NCBI GenBank assembly: GCA_002478765.1
Contig: DLQO01000050.1
Span: forward strand, 289-64,288
From: Flavobacteriales bacterium UBA7430
GTDB taxonomy: Bacteria > Bacteroidota > Bacteroidia > Flavobacteriales > UBA7430
Reading direction: 5' to 3'
Length of the DNA stretch: 64,000 nucleotides
The translations under genes and the position numbers were made by a program. Positions 8,027 through 15,803 of the stretch are shown here, one piece after another; the stretch's first letter is position 1, and each line of letters begins with the position of its first letter. The notes beneath the pieces are model-generated. The model was not told where the DNA came from. It was given only the letters and a program-made list of their open reading frames with translations, and did no database searches.

Positions 8027-10177
8027 TTAATAGATGCAAGCTTTAGTTTGTGATATTTTCCCTGTCTCTGTTTCTATTTTCAAAATATACATTCCTTTTT
8101 TTAAATTCGAAACATCAAGATTTTTTTCCCCCATGAAGACCGAACAGAGGATTCCTTCGAGGTTGTAAACCTCAATCATGGCAATCGGTTCAGTTGTATT
8201 TATGTAGATTTCTCCCTGCGAGGGGTTTGGATAGATGTTCATGGGTTCGTTAATGAGTTCATGCGAAAGAACTTCTGGCGAGTTGCCCCAAAGTAAGTGG
8301 ATGCCTCCTGTGTATACCCCGAGCAATATGTCATTTCTCCCATCATCATTCAGGTCATAAATTGCGGGTGATGTTCTTGTGCCTTGTCCCAAAAGAATTA
8401 GTGAGTCAAATCCTTCACTAAAGGTTCCTTGGAGGTTGTTGTCAATATTCGTGAAATGATGAACAGTGCCTTTCTCTGTTCCTACAAAAAGCTCAAACCC
8501 ATTTGCTTCATCTATAACCAAAGGTGAGGAGTATGCTGTCCCAAAGATACTGTCTGTTAAGTTGATGTTACCAAACTGTTCATTTGTCAGTTTGAAGTTA
8601 GCTTCCATGGGGGTTCCTTGGTTTTCGTAATGAAAAATGTTACCCTGGCGCGACCCAATAATTAAATCTAAGTCATCATCCCTATCGATGTCGATGAGAA
8701 AAGGACTGGCATGACTCCCTACATCGATATCGAAGTACTCAATGGTATGAATTGAAAAAATCGCATCTTGTTCATCGGTAGTATTTTTTAAAAAATGAAT
8801 ACGTCCGTCTGAATCTCCGATTAACATATCTTCATCACCGTCATTATCGATATCTCCGAAAGTGGGTATAAGATTTTGTTTAAAATTAATGGATCCAAGC
8901 CCTGCATAATCATCGGTAACCCATTCGAATATTGGATCAGATAGCTCTCCAATGTTTTTGTAAAGTGCGAGTTGTGAATTTAAAAGAGTTCTGCTGGTGT
9001 AACCTTCATTAGCTACAATCAAGTCCATCAAACCATCATTGTTGTAATCAAAGAATACTGGATGTGCAGCTGATCCAACGTCAATCATTTGGTCAATCAA
9101 CACATCTTTTTGAGACAAACTGAAATTGCTGATGTCGGTATTCGAATTGTTTTTATAAAACCAAATATTTTCAAAATTTTTAGACCCCGCACTGCTGTTT
9201 GGACTCACAACCAAATCTTTTACATCATCATTGTCAATGTCAAAATGATAGATGGCAGGGAATTTTGAAAGATTGATGCTTTCGGAGTCCTTTGGGAAAG
9301 TTACTTCCTGGTTAATCATTTCGGCGTCATCGGAAGAGCTACGATTTTCGAGCATGACGATATTACTAAAGGTAACATCACCAATAAGTAAGTCAAAAAA
9401 AGAGTTGCCTGTAAGATCTAATGCTGTAATGCTTGAGCCTGCATGTCTTCCAGATCTTTCGATGGCTCTTGTTCTTAATGTATTACAGTCGTTAAGTTTT
9501 ACGGAATTGTTTGAGAAATTTTCACTAAAATTTCCCCAACATGGATTTTCCAACTGATAATCAAGACTGTCACAAGAGCCAAAACGTTCCATAGAATAGT
9601 TTTTATGCCATTCAACATGGTCACCAATAATGCTAAAGGTCAATATGTCAAGGTCTCCGTCGTAGTCAATGTCACCAATGTGAGGGAGGTCAACGGAGCT
9701 GATGTATAAATTTGTGTTTCCTGAGCCTCTATCGGTGAGTATGGTCTTAAATAATTCAAATTTAAGGTCGTCTAAGGTGCTTGTGTTTTTATAGACTTTA
9801 ATACTTCCATTTTGAGAGGTAAAGATGTCATTTTTACCATCACAGTTGTAGTCGCGTAACAAGAGCCAGTCTTTTATGTCTGGAAATTTGTCGTTGTAAC
9901 TTGGGTCGTAATGATAGTCAACGACTCCAGGTTTCCCTTTATTAATATAGCAATTAATTTGGTTGCCATTTTTATCAAAAATCACCAAATCCTGAATGCC
10001 GTCATTGTTTAAATCAATAGGAGAGAGTTGCGGTACGTTAACACCTCCCGCCCATGGGTTGAGCAAAGTCGTATTGTTTTTTGTAACGATTAAGTCCTGT
10101 GCCTGATAATAGTTCTGTTGAGAGAAGCTGTTTAATGTTAAACAGAGAGTAAGTAATTGAAGTAGTATTTTACGCAT
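8027..10177 (-). CDS. FG-GAP/VCBS-repeat protein with T9SS type A sorting domain
   Basis: This 716-residue secreted protein has a signal peptide (about 1-19). At least nine Ca-binding-loop repeats of FG-GAP/VCBS type follow, for example DLNNDGIQDLVIFD, DIDYDGDLDILTF, DYNNDGLMDLIVAN, DIDNDGDEDMLIGD and DIDRDDDLDLIIG. These suggest an integrin-like beta-propeller. The last 80 residues form a T9SS type A sorting domain (NIYPNPSQGEIYIN, then YNLEGI and KKGMYILKIETETGK). I infer a surface-anchored or released protein; its ligand is not known. It is the first gene of a two-gene unit with the DCC protein. Confidence 0.85.
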   Translation of the reverse strand: MRKILLQLLTLCLTLNSFSQQNYYQAQDLIVTKNNTTLLNPWAGGVNVPQLSPIDLNNDGIQDLVIFDKNGNQINCYINKGKPGVVDYHYDPSYNDKFPDIKDWLLLRDYNCDGKNDIFTSQNGSIKVYKNTSTLDDLKFELFKTILTDRGSGNTNLYISSVDLPHIGDIDYDGDLDILTFSIIGDHVEWHKNYSMERFGSCDSLDYQLENPCWGNFSENFSNNSVKLNDCNTLRTRAIERSGRHAGSSITALDLTGNSFFDLLIGDVTFSNIVMLENRSSSDDAEMINQEVTFPKDSESINLSKFPAIYHFDIDNDDVKDLVVSPNSSAGSKNFENIWFYKNNSNTDISNFSLSQKDVLIDQMIDVGSAAHPVFFDYNNDGLMDLIVANEGYTSRTLLNSQLALYKNIGELSDPIFEWVTDDYAGLGSINFKQNLIPTFGDIDNDGDEDMLIGDSDGRIHFLKNTTDEQDAIFSIHTIEYFDIDVGSHASPFLIDIDRDDDLDLIIGSRQGNIFHYENQGTPMEANFKLTNEQFGNINLTDSIFGTAYSSPLVIDEANGFELFVGTEKGTVHHFTNIDNNLQGTFSEGFDSLILLGQGTRTSPAIYDLNDDGRNDILLGVYTGGIHLLWGNSPEVLSHELINEPMNIYPNPSQGEIYINTTEPIAMIEVYNLEGILCSVFMGEKNLDVSNLKKGMYILKIETETGKISQTKACIY

Positions 10178-10252
10178 AATGAGGTATATTCTACATTGCA
10201 GCTAATTTACAAGAATTATGCCTACAGGCCACGGATAATACTTTCAAATAAA

Positions 10253-10283
10253 TTGTGATTATTTTACTGAAAGTTTATATTTG
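10253..10283 (+). promoter_or_regulatory. Promoter of secDF
   Basis: TTG (10253-10255), a 20-base spacer and TATATTTG (10276-10283) fit the Bacteroidota -33/-7 pattern. The -7 element ends 35 bases before the secDF ATG. Confidence 0.65.
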
Positions 10284-10318
10284 TCAGCCTTAAATAAAGG
10301 ACTACTAAACAAATAGAT

Positions 10319-13165
10319 ATGCGCAACAAAGGATTTACTAAGTTTTTAGCTGTTGTATTCGCACTTATATGCGTCTACCAGTTAGCATTTACTTGGATGG
10401 TTAAAAGTGTAGAGAATGACGCTAAAACCTATGCCAATGGTGATTATAAGTTAGAACAAGCTTATCTCGATTCAGTCGCGAATGACGAATTGTATTTTGG
10501 TTACACCTTCAAAGAGTGTAAGGAGCAGGAAATGAATTTAGGTCTTGATCTAAAAGGTGGGATGAATGTTACTCTCGAAGTTTCTGTGGGTGATATTTTG
10601 AGAATTCTGGCAAATAATTCAAAAGACGCTACTTTTAATGAGGCTATCGATAGAGCAAATGCCAAGCAAAGCGACTCTCAAAATGACTACATAGATGATT
10701 TTGTTTCTTCATTTAACGAAGTGAATGAAGCGAATGAAACGAATGTTTCTCTTTCCTCTCCTAGAATTTTTGGTCACCGAAACATGCTCAACAAGTTTGA
10801 TGTAAATGCTTCAGACGATGACGTTATTGCTGTCGTTCGTGAGGAGTTAAAAGGTGCTATAGATCGTGCTTTTTCTGTTTTGCGTGCTCGTATTGATAAG
10901 TTTGGGGTGGTTCAGCCAAACATCCAGCAGTTGGAACAAGAGGGTCGTATTTTAGTAGAGCTTCCTGGAGTAAAAGACCACGAAAGAGTAAAGCGTTTGT
11001 TACAAAGTACAGCTCAGTTAGAGTTTTGGGAGACGGCAGATGTACAGCAACTACAAGGATTTATATCTAATGTTGCTACGATTGTGAAAGCCGAAGAGGA
11101 TCAAAATAAATCAGTACAAGAAACGTTCTTTTCTGAAGACTCTTTGCTGCTTGATTCTGTAAGCGAAATCACAAACCCGTTTTACGAATTGATGAACATT
11201 CAATATGCATTTGGTGCTCGTTTGGGTGTCGTTTCAGTAGAAGACACTGCTAAGGTTAACGAAATCATGAGAAGATCTGATATTCGTTCGTTATTGTCTC
11301 CAAGTGTAAAGAATACAAAATTCTTGTGGTCAGCAAAACCTCTTATTGAAGGTGGAGAAGATCTTGGATTAGAGTACGTTGCCATCAAGTCAAATAGAGA
11401 TGATCAAGCTCAGTTGGGAGGAGATGTTATCGTTGATGCAAATTCTCAGATTGATCCAACAGGATTGGTTAATGTAAGCATGAGAATGAATGCTGAAGGA
11501 GCCAAGAAGTGGAAAAAATTAACAGAAAATAATATTGGACGACAAGTCGCTATTGTTCTCGATGGATATGTGTATTCATTCCCTACAGTAAATGATGTAA
11601 TTCCTAATGGAAGCTCCAGTATCTCAGGTAATTTCACCGTAGAGGAAGCTGAAGATTTAGCTAATATTTTAAAGGCAGGTAAGTTGCCTGCTCCAGCTAA
11701 GATTATCCAGTCTGAAATTGTTGGCCCATCATTAGGAGCTGAAGCAATTGATTCTGGTTTAAAATCTTTTGCAATTGCTTTAGTCATTGTCTTGTTGTAC
11801 ATGATCTTTTACTACCAAACAGCTGGTTTGGCAGCCAATTTTGCTTTAATACTCAATATTTTATTTATATTCGGGGTACTTGCATCTCTTGGAGCGGTAC
11901 TTTCACTACCTGGAATTGCAGGTATCGTTTTAACGATAGGTATGGCTGTAGATGCTAACGTGCTTATTTATGAGCGAATTCGCGAAGAATTAAGAATGGG
12001 TAAAGGTTTAAGTTTAGCGATCTCGGATGGTTATAAGAATGCTTATGCGGCCATTATTGATGCGAATGTGACCACTTTGTTGACAGGTGTTATTCTTTAC
12101 ACATTCGGAACAGGTCCAATCAAAGGTTTTGCTACGACTTTAATCATTGGTATTATTACTTCTTTGTTTGCTGCGATTTTCTTGACTCGATTGGTTTTTG
12201 AATCTAAAATGGAATCTAAGAAGCCTATTAATTTTGCTTCATCACTGACTAAAGGTTGGTTTGCAAATACGTCTATTTCCTTTTTAGCGAAGCGAAAAAG
12301 AGCCTATTTAGTATCGACATTATTGGTTGTGCTTGGGGTTTACTCTTTAGCGACAAGAGGATTAAACCAAGGTGTTGATTTTAAAGGAGGTCGAACTTAT
12401 GTAGTTCGTTTTGATCAGGATGTTGTAACTCAAGATGTACGTTCATCTTTAGCAACACCTTTTGAAACAGCTCCAGAAGTCAAGACCTTTGGGAAAGGGA
12501 ACCAAGTGAAAATCACAACCAAATACTTGATTGATGAAAAAGGAACGGATGAAGTTGTAGATGTGAAATTAAATGAAGGTTTAGCTACGCTTGACTTAAA
12601 TTATGAGGTTATGAGTTCACAACTTGTTGGTCCGACCATCGCAGATGATATCAAACAATCTGCTGTTTGGGCTGTCTTATTCTCATTGGTTGTGATATTT
12701 ATGTACATCCTTATTAGGTTCCGAAAAGTGTCTTACTCGCTTGGAGCTGTTGCTGCAGTATTCCATGATGTATTGATCGTGTTATCTGTATTCTCTTTAT
12801 TGTACGGGAAATTGCCATTCTCATTGGAAATTGATCAAGCATTTATTGCTGCAATATTAACGGTTATCGGTTATTCACTGAATGATACAGTTGTTGTGTT
12901 TGATAGAATTCGTGAGTATTTCGGCTCTAAGTCAGGATCTCGTGAAGAGGTCGTTAATGCCGCTTTAAATAGCACACTTAGTCGTACGATAAATACTTCA
13001 TTAACGACGTTCTTTGTTTTACTAGTCATTTTCTTGTTTGGAGGTGAGGTAATACGAGGCTTTATGTTTGCATTGATGGTTGGTGTTGCTGTTGGGACAT
13101 ATTCATCCCTATTTATTGCTACACCAATTATGGTTGATACTTTGAAAAATGATTCCGAAGAATAA
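10319..13165 (+). CDS. secDF: Fused protein translocase subunit SecDF
   Basis: This 948-residue inner-membrane protein fuses SecD and SecF. It uses the proton-motive force to pull secreted proteins through SecYEG. The SecD half has an N-terminal membrane anchor, the GLDLKGGMNVTLEV motif (about 74-87), a large periplasmic P1 domain, and a membrane bundle starting near residue 480 with AGIVLTIGMAVDANVLIYERI. The SecF half begins near 660, has QGVDFKGGRTYVV (about 684-696) and a second bundle with GYSLNDTVVVFDRIRE. The fusion is normal in Bacteroidota. It has its own promoter and a terminator directly downstream. Confidence 0.97.
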   Translation: MRNKGFTKFLAVVFALICVYQLAFTWMVKSVENDAKTYANGDYKLEQAYLDSVANDELYFGYTFKECKEQEMNLGLDLKGGMNVTLEVSVGDILRILANNSKDATFNEAIDRANAKQSDSQNDYIDDFVSSFNEVNEANETNVSLSSPRIFGHRNMLNKFDVNASDDDVIAVVREELKGAIDRAFSVLRARIDKFGVVQPNIQQLEQEGRILVELPGVKDHERVKRLLQSTAQLEFWETADVQQLQGFISNVATIVKAEEDQNKSVQETFFSEDSLLLDSVSEITNPFYELMNIQYAFGARLGVVSVEDTAKVNEIMRRSDIRSLLSPSVKNTKFLWSAKPLIEGGEDLGLEYVAIKSNRDDQAQLGGDVIVDANSQIDPTGLVNVSMRMNAEGAKKWKKLTENNIGRQVAIVLDGYVYSFPTVNDVIPNGSSSISGNFTVEEAEDLANILKAGKLPAPAKIIQSEIVGPSLGAEAIDSGLKSFAIALVIVLLYMIFYYQTAGLAANFALILNILFIFGVLASLGAVLSLPGIAGIVLTIGMAVDANVLIYERIREELRMGKGLSLAISDGYKNAYAAIIDANVTTLLTGVILYTFGTGPIKGFATTLIIGIITSLFAAIFLTRLVFESKMESKKPINFASSLTKGWFANTSISFLAKRKRAYLVSTLLVVLGVYSLATRGLNQGVDFKGGRTYVVRFDQDVVTQDVRSSLATPFETAPEVKTFGKGNQVKITTKYLIDEKGTDEVVDVKLNEGLATLDLNYEVMSSQLVGPTIADDIKQSAVWAVLFSLVVIFMYILIRFRKVSYSLGAVAAVFHDVLIVLSVFSLLYGKLPFSLEIDQAFIAAILTVIGYSLNDTVVVFDRIREYFGSKSGSREEVVNAALNSTLSRTINTSLTTFFVLLVIFLFGGEVIRGFMFALMVGVAVGTYSSLFIATPIMVDTLKNDSEE

Positions 13166-13187
13166 TCGGAAATACATAAGATGAAAT

Positions 13188-13216
13188 AAAAAGTCCTGCA
13201 TTCGCAGGACTTTTTT
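13188..13216 (+). terminator. Terminator of secDF
   Basis: A 12-bp stem (AAAAAGTCCTGC with GCAGGACTTTTT) has a 4-base loop at 13200-13203 and is followed by T residues. The T tract runs directly into the -7 element of the next gene. Confidence 0.88.
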
Positions 13217-13223
13217 AATTTTG
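13216..13223 (+). promoter_or_regulatory. -7 element for tatA-like gene
   Basis: TAATTTTG fits TAnnTTTG, begins on the last T of the secDF terminator, and ends 4 bases before the ATG at 13228. If it is real, the mRNA would have almost no leader. Confidence 0.35.
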
Positions 13224-13227
13224 CACT

Positions 13228-13515
13228 ATGGAAAAGGCAATTTTGTTTTTAAATTTTTTGGGTACGGGGGAGTTCATCCTCATCGCCTTTGTATTTCTGT
13301 TGTTATTTGGTCCTGACAAAATTCCGGGTATTGCTCGAAATGTTGGAAAAGGAATTCGAAAAATAAAAGACGCAAGTGAGGGTATTAAGCAAGAGATTCA
13401 TGCAAGTTCTAATGATGTGAGTTCTATGGCTTCTGATATTAAGAAAGAAATGGATGAATTGGAAGATCTGACTCAATCTGTGAAAAGAGGAGTTAAGAAA
13501 ACATTAGACAACTAG
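13228..13515 (+). CDS. tatA: Twin-arginine translocase TatA/TatB-family protein
   Basis: This 95-residue membrane protein has one N-terminal transmembrane helix (about 13-28), the conserved FGPDKIPG hinge (residues 28-35) and an amphipathic helix rich in Lys and Arg, followed by a short acidic/basic tail. This is the TatA/TatB/Hcf106 family, which forms the pore or receptor of the Tat pathway for folded proteins. No TatC is near, which is usual in Bacteroidota. The sequence alone does not settle TatA against TatB. The next gene starts 3 bases after its stop, so the two are likely co-transcribed. Confidence 0.9.
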   Translation: MEKAILFLNFLGTGEFILIAFVFLLLFGPDKIPGIARNVGKGIRKIKDASEGIKQEIHASSNDVSSMASDIKKEMDELEDLTQSVKRGVKKTLDN

Positions 13516-13518
13516 CCC

Positions 13519-14451
13519 GTGGATATTTTCTATTTAATTATTGGTCTGATTGCGCTCATTGTTGGAGGAGAGTTTCTTGTTAAAGGTGCGATAGCTTTGG
13601 CCATTCGGATGAATGTTTCTATGGTTGTCATTGGCTTGACTGTAGTGTCCTTTGCAACTTCGGCTCCTGAGTTGATTGTTAGTGTTTATGCTGCTTTAAA
13701 TGGTCATCCTGATATTGCTTTGGGTAACGTTATCGGCTCAAATATTGCTAACATATCTTTGGTTTTGGGACTTACAACTTTCATGTTTCCTTTGACCTTT
13801 GAAAAACGTTTGTATCGTTTTGATGTCCCTGTAATGCTTTTAGCATCCATACTTTTCGTAGTTTTCCTTTACACCAATTCGGGTTTGGATTTTTGGGAGG
13901 GTTTTTGCTTTGTATTTTTGTTAATAGTATTCATAACCTACTTAATTTCAAAGTCTCGTAAAGAAGTTCAAGTATACGAGGAGTCCTCTTCTGAGTTTGT
14001 ATCTTTGCCCAAATTGATGTTTTTGCTGAGTGTAGGAGCATTGAGTTTGTATTTTGGCACCCAGTGGTTGGTTGGAGGAGCTACAGGAATAGCACGTTTA
14101 GTGGGTGTTAGCGAAAGAGTTATTTCTGTATCCGTTGTCGCTTTTGGCACCTCTGTTCCTGAGTTGGCTGCTTCGATGATTGCAGCGTTTAAAAAAGAGA
14201 AAGGGTTGTCTGTTGGGAATTTAATTGGTTCAAATCTATTTAACATACTTGCAGTAATGGGCTTTACCTCCATGATTTATCCGGTAACGGTTGTTGATAT
14301 GGGGATTCTTACAAATGATGTTTGGTGGATGCTAGGTCTTGTCTTGCTGTTGTTTCCATTGATGTTTTTATTCTCTCAGAAACGTATAGGTCGTATCGAA
14401 GGCTTTGTGTTATTTGTCTTGTATCTGGTCTATATTTTCTTGCTTTTTTAA
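13519..14451 (+). CDS. Calcium/sodium antiporter (CaCA family, YrbG-like)
   Basis: This is a 310-residue inner-membrane exchanger of the K-independent Ca2+/Na+ type, with about ten transmembrane helices. The two inverted alpha-repeats are clear: VSFATSAPELIVSVYAALNG followed by LGNVIGSNIANISLVLG (about 43-91), and VAFGTSVPELAASMIAAF followed by VGNLIGSNLFNILAVMG (about 207-250). They hold the acidic and Asn residues that bind cation. The start is GTG at 13519, 3 bases after the tatA-like stop; no ATG lies close enough to keep the first helix. The substrate is inferred from the family. Confidence 0.92.
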   Translation: MDIFYLIIGLIALIVGGEFLVKGAIALAIRMNVSMVVIGLTVVSFATSAPELIVSVYAALNGHPDIALGNVIGSNIANISLVLGLTTFMFPLTFEKRLYRFDVPVMLLASILFVVFLYTNSGLDFWEGFCFVFLLIVFITYLISKSRKEVQVYEESSSEFVSLPKLMFLLSVGALSLYFGTQWLVGGATGIARLVGVSERVISVSVVAFGTSVPELAASMIAAFKKEKGLSVGNLIGSNLFNILAVMGFTSMIYPVTVVDMGILTNDVWWMLGLVLLLFPLMFLFSQKRIGRIEGFVLFVLYLVYIFLLF

Positions 14452-14553
14452 TGTTTTTAATGTTTTTTAACGCAAAATTTAATGATTTCGGATAAATATG
14501 ATTGTTTAAGGTAAAAAATGACTATTTATTATCACATGATTGATAATTGGGTT

Positions 14554-14561
14554 TATATTTG
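14554..14561 (+). promoter_or_regulatory. -7 element for glutamine synthetase
   Basis: TATATTTG matches the consensus and ends 43 bases before the ATG at 14605. The 153-base AT-rich gap before the gene has no recognisable -33 box at the usual spacing and no obvious inverted repeat. Confidence 0.5.
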
Positions 14562-14604
14562 TCGGATCTTTTAAAAAATTAGTTTAACCTTTATCTTATA
14601 CCTT

Positions 14605-15612
14605 ATGAAAACAAAATTGGAATACATCTGGCTAGATGGATACACTCCAACTCAGAACATGAGAAGTAAAACAAAAGTTGTTGAGGACTTTGGGGGTAAA
14701 TTAGAAGATTGCCCAATGTGGTCTTTTGATGGAAGCTCTACGAAGCAGGCAGAGGGTGGTTCATCCGACTGTTTGTTGAAGCCCGTTGCAATTTATCCAG
14801 ATCCTGAAAGAATCAATGCATTCTTGGTCATGACAGAAGTTTTAAATGCTGATGGATCCTCGCATGTATCTAATGCACGAGCTGGTATAGATGACGGTGA
14901 TAATGACTTTTGGTTCGGTTTTGAGCAAGAGTATTTCATTATGGATGTTGACACGCAACTGCCTTTAGGTTTTCCTGTAGGTGGATATCCTGGCCCTCAA
15001 GGAATGTATTACTGTTCTGTAGGTGGTAAAAATACTCACGGTAGAGATTTCGTTGAAGAACATGCTGATTTATGTATCAATGCTGGGTTAAACTTTGAGG
15101 GTATCAACCAGGAGGTAGCTTCAGGACAATGGGAATTCCAATTGTTTGCAAAGGGTGCTAAGAAAGCAGGTGATGAAATTTGGATTGCTCGTTATTTGCT
15201 AGATCGTCTTACTGAGAAGTACGGATACTATATTGAATACCACCCAAAACCTATCAAAGGTGATTGGAACGGTTCCGGAATGCATGCAAACTTTTCTAAT
15301 ACATTGTTGAGAACTTGTGGTTCTAAAGAAGTATATGAGAAAGTATGTGAAGCATTTAGACCTCTAATAAAAGAGCATATTGATGTTTATGGCGTTGACA
15401 ATGATCAACGTTTAACAGGCTTGCACGAAACGGCTTCTATCAATGACTTCAGCTATGGAGTTTCTGACCGAGGAGCTTCCATTCGTATCCCTATCATTAC
15501 AGTAGAACAAGGATGGAAAGGTTGGTTGGAAGACAGAAGACCTGCATCAAACGGTGATCCTTATAAGATTGCTGGAAGAATTGTGAAAACAGTTAAAGGA
15601 GCGAAAATTTAA
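14605..15612 (+). CDS. glnA: Glutamine synthetase, class II (GSII)
   Basis: This cytoplasmic enzyme makes glutamine from glutamate, ammonia and ATP. Its length of 335 residues and its motifs place it in the eukaryote-like GSII class rather than GSI or GSIII. It has a beta-grasp N-terminus (YIWLDGY, WSFDGSSTKQAEG, about 7-50), the metal-binding segment FGFEQEYFI (about 108-116), NGSGMHANFS (about 227-236), DRGASIRIP (about 290-298) and EDRRPASNGDPY near the C-terminus. It is a single gene with its own -7 element and terminator. Bacterial GSII occurs in Bacteroidota and actinomycetes, so this is not by itself a sign of recent transfer. Confidence 0.96.
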   Translation: MKTKLEYIWLDGYTPTQNMRSKTKVVEDFGGKLEDCPMWSFDGSSTKQAEGGSSDCLLKPVAIYPDPERINAFLVMTEVLNADGSSHVSNARAGIDDGDNDFWFGFEQEYFIMDVDTQLPLGFPVGGYPGPQGMYYCSVGGKNTHGRDFVEEHADLCINAGLNFEGINQEVASGQWEFQLFAKGAKKAGDEIWIARYLLDRLTEKYGYYIEYHPKPIKGDWNGSGMHANFSNTLLRTCGSKEVYEKVCEAFRPLIKEHIDVYGVDNDQRLTGLHETASINDFSYGVSDRGASIRIPIITVEQGWKGWLEDRRPASNGDPYKIAGRIVKTVKGAKI

Positions 15613-15634
15613 TTTCACTTCTTTCTTAAATCAT

Positions 15635-15662
15635 AAAAAAGCACCTGTGAGGGTGCTTTTTT
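15635..15662 (+). terminator. Terminator of glnA
   Basis: An 11-bp stem (AAAAAAGCACC with GGTGCTTTTTT) closes a 6-base loop and is followed by a run of T. Confidence 0.88.
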
Positions 15663-15723
15663 TTTTATATAAGAATTTTCGAATTTCACAATCATACATA
15701 CTTAGCCTCAATGCTTTTTTTAT

Positions 15724-15757
15724 TTGCCTAATTTTTCCTTATTTTAGCACAACTTTG
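15724..15757 (+). promoter_or_regulatory. Possible promoter of the first PorE-like gene
   Basis: TTG (15724-15726) is followed after 23 bases by CAACTTTG (15750-15757), which differs from TAnnTTTG at the first base. A start site a few bases downstream would exclude the upstream ATG at 15759 and support the one at 15804. Confidence 0.35.
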
Positions 15758-15803
15758 CATGAAAATTGCAAGGCAATTAATAATTAGTCATGAATTTGAT
15801 TCG

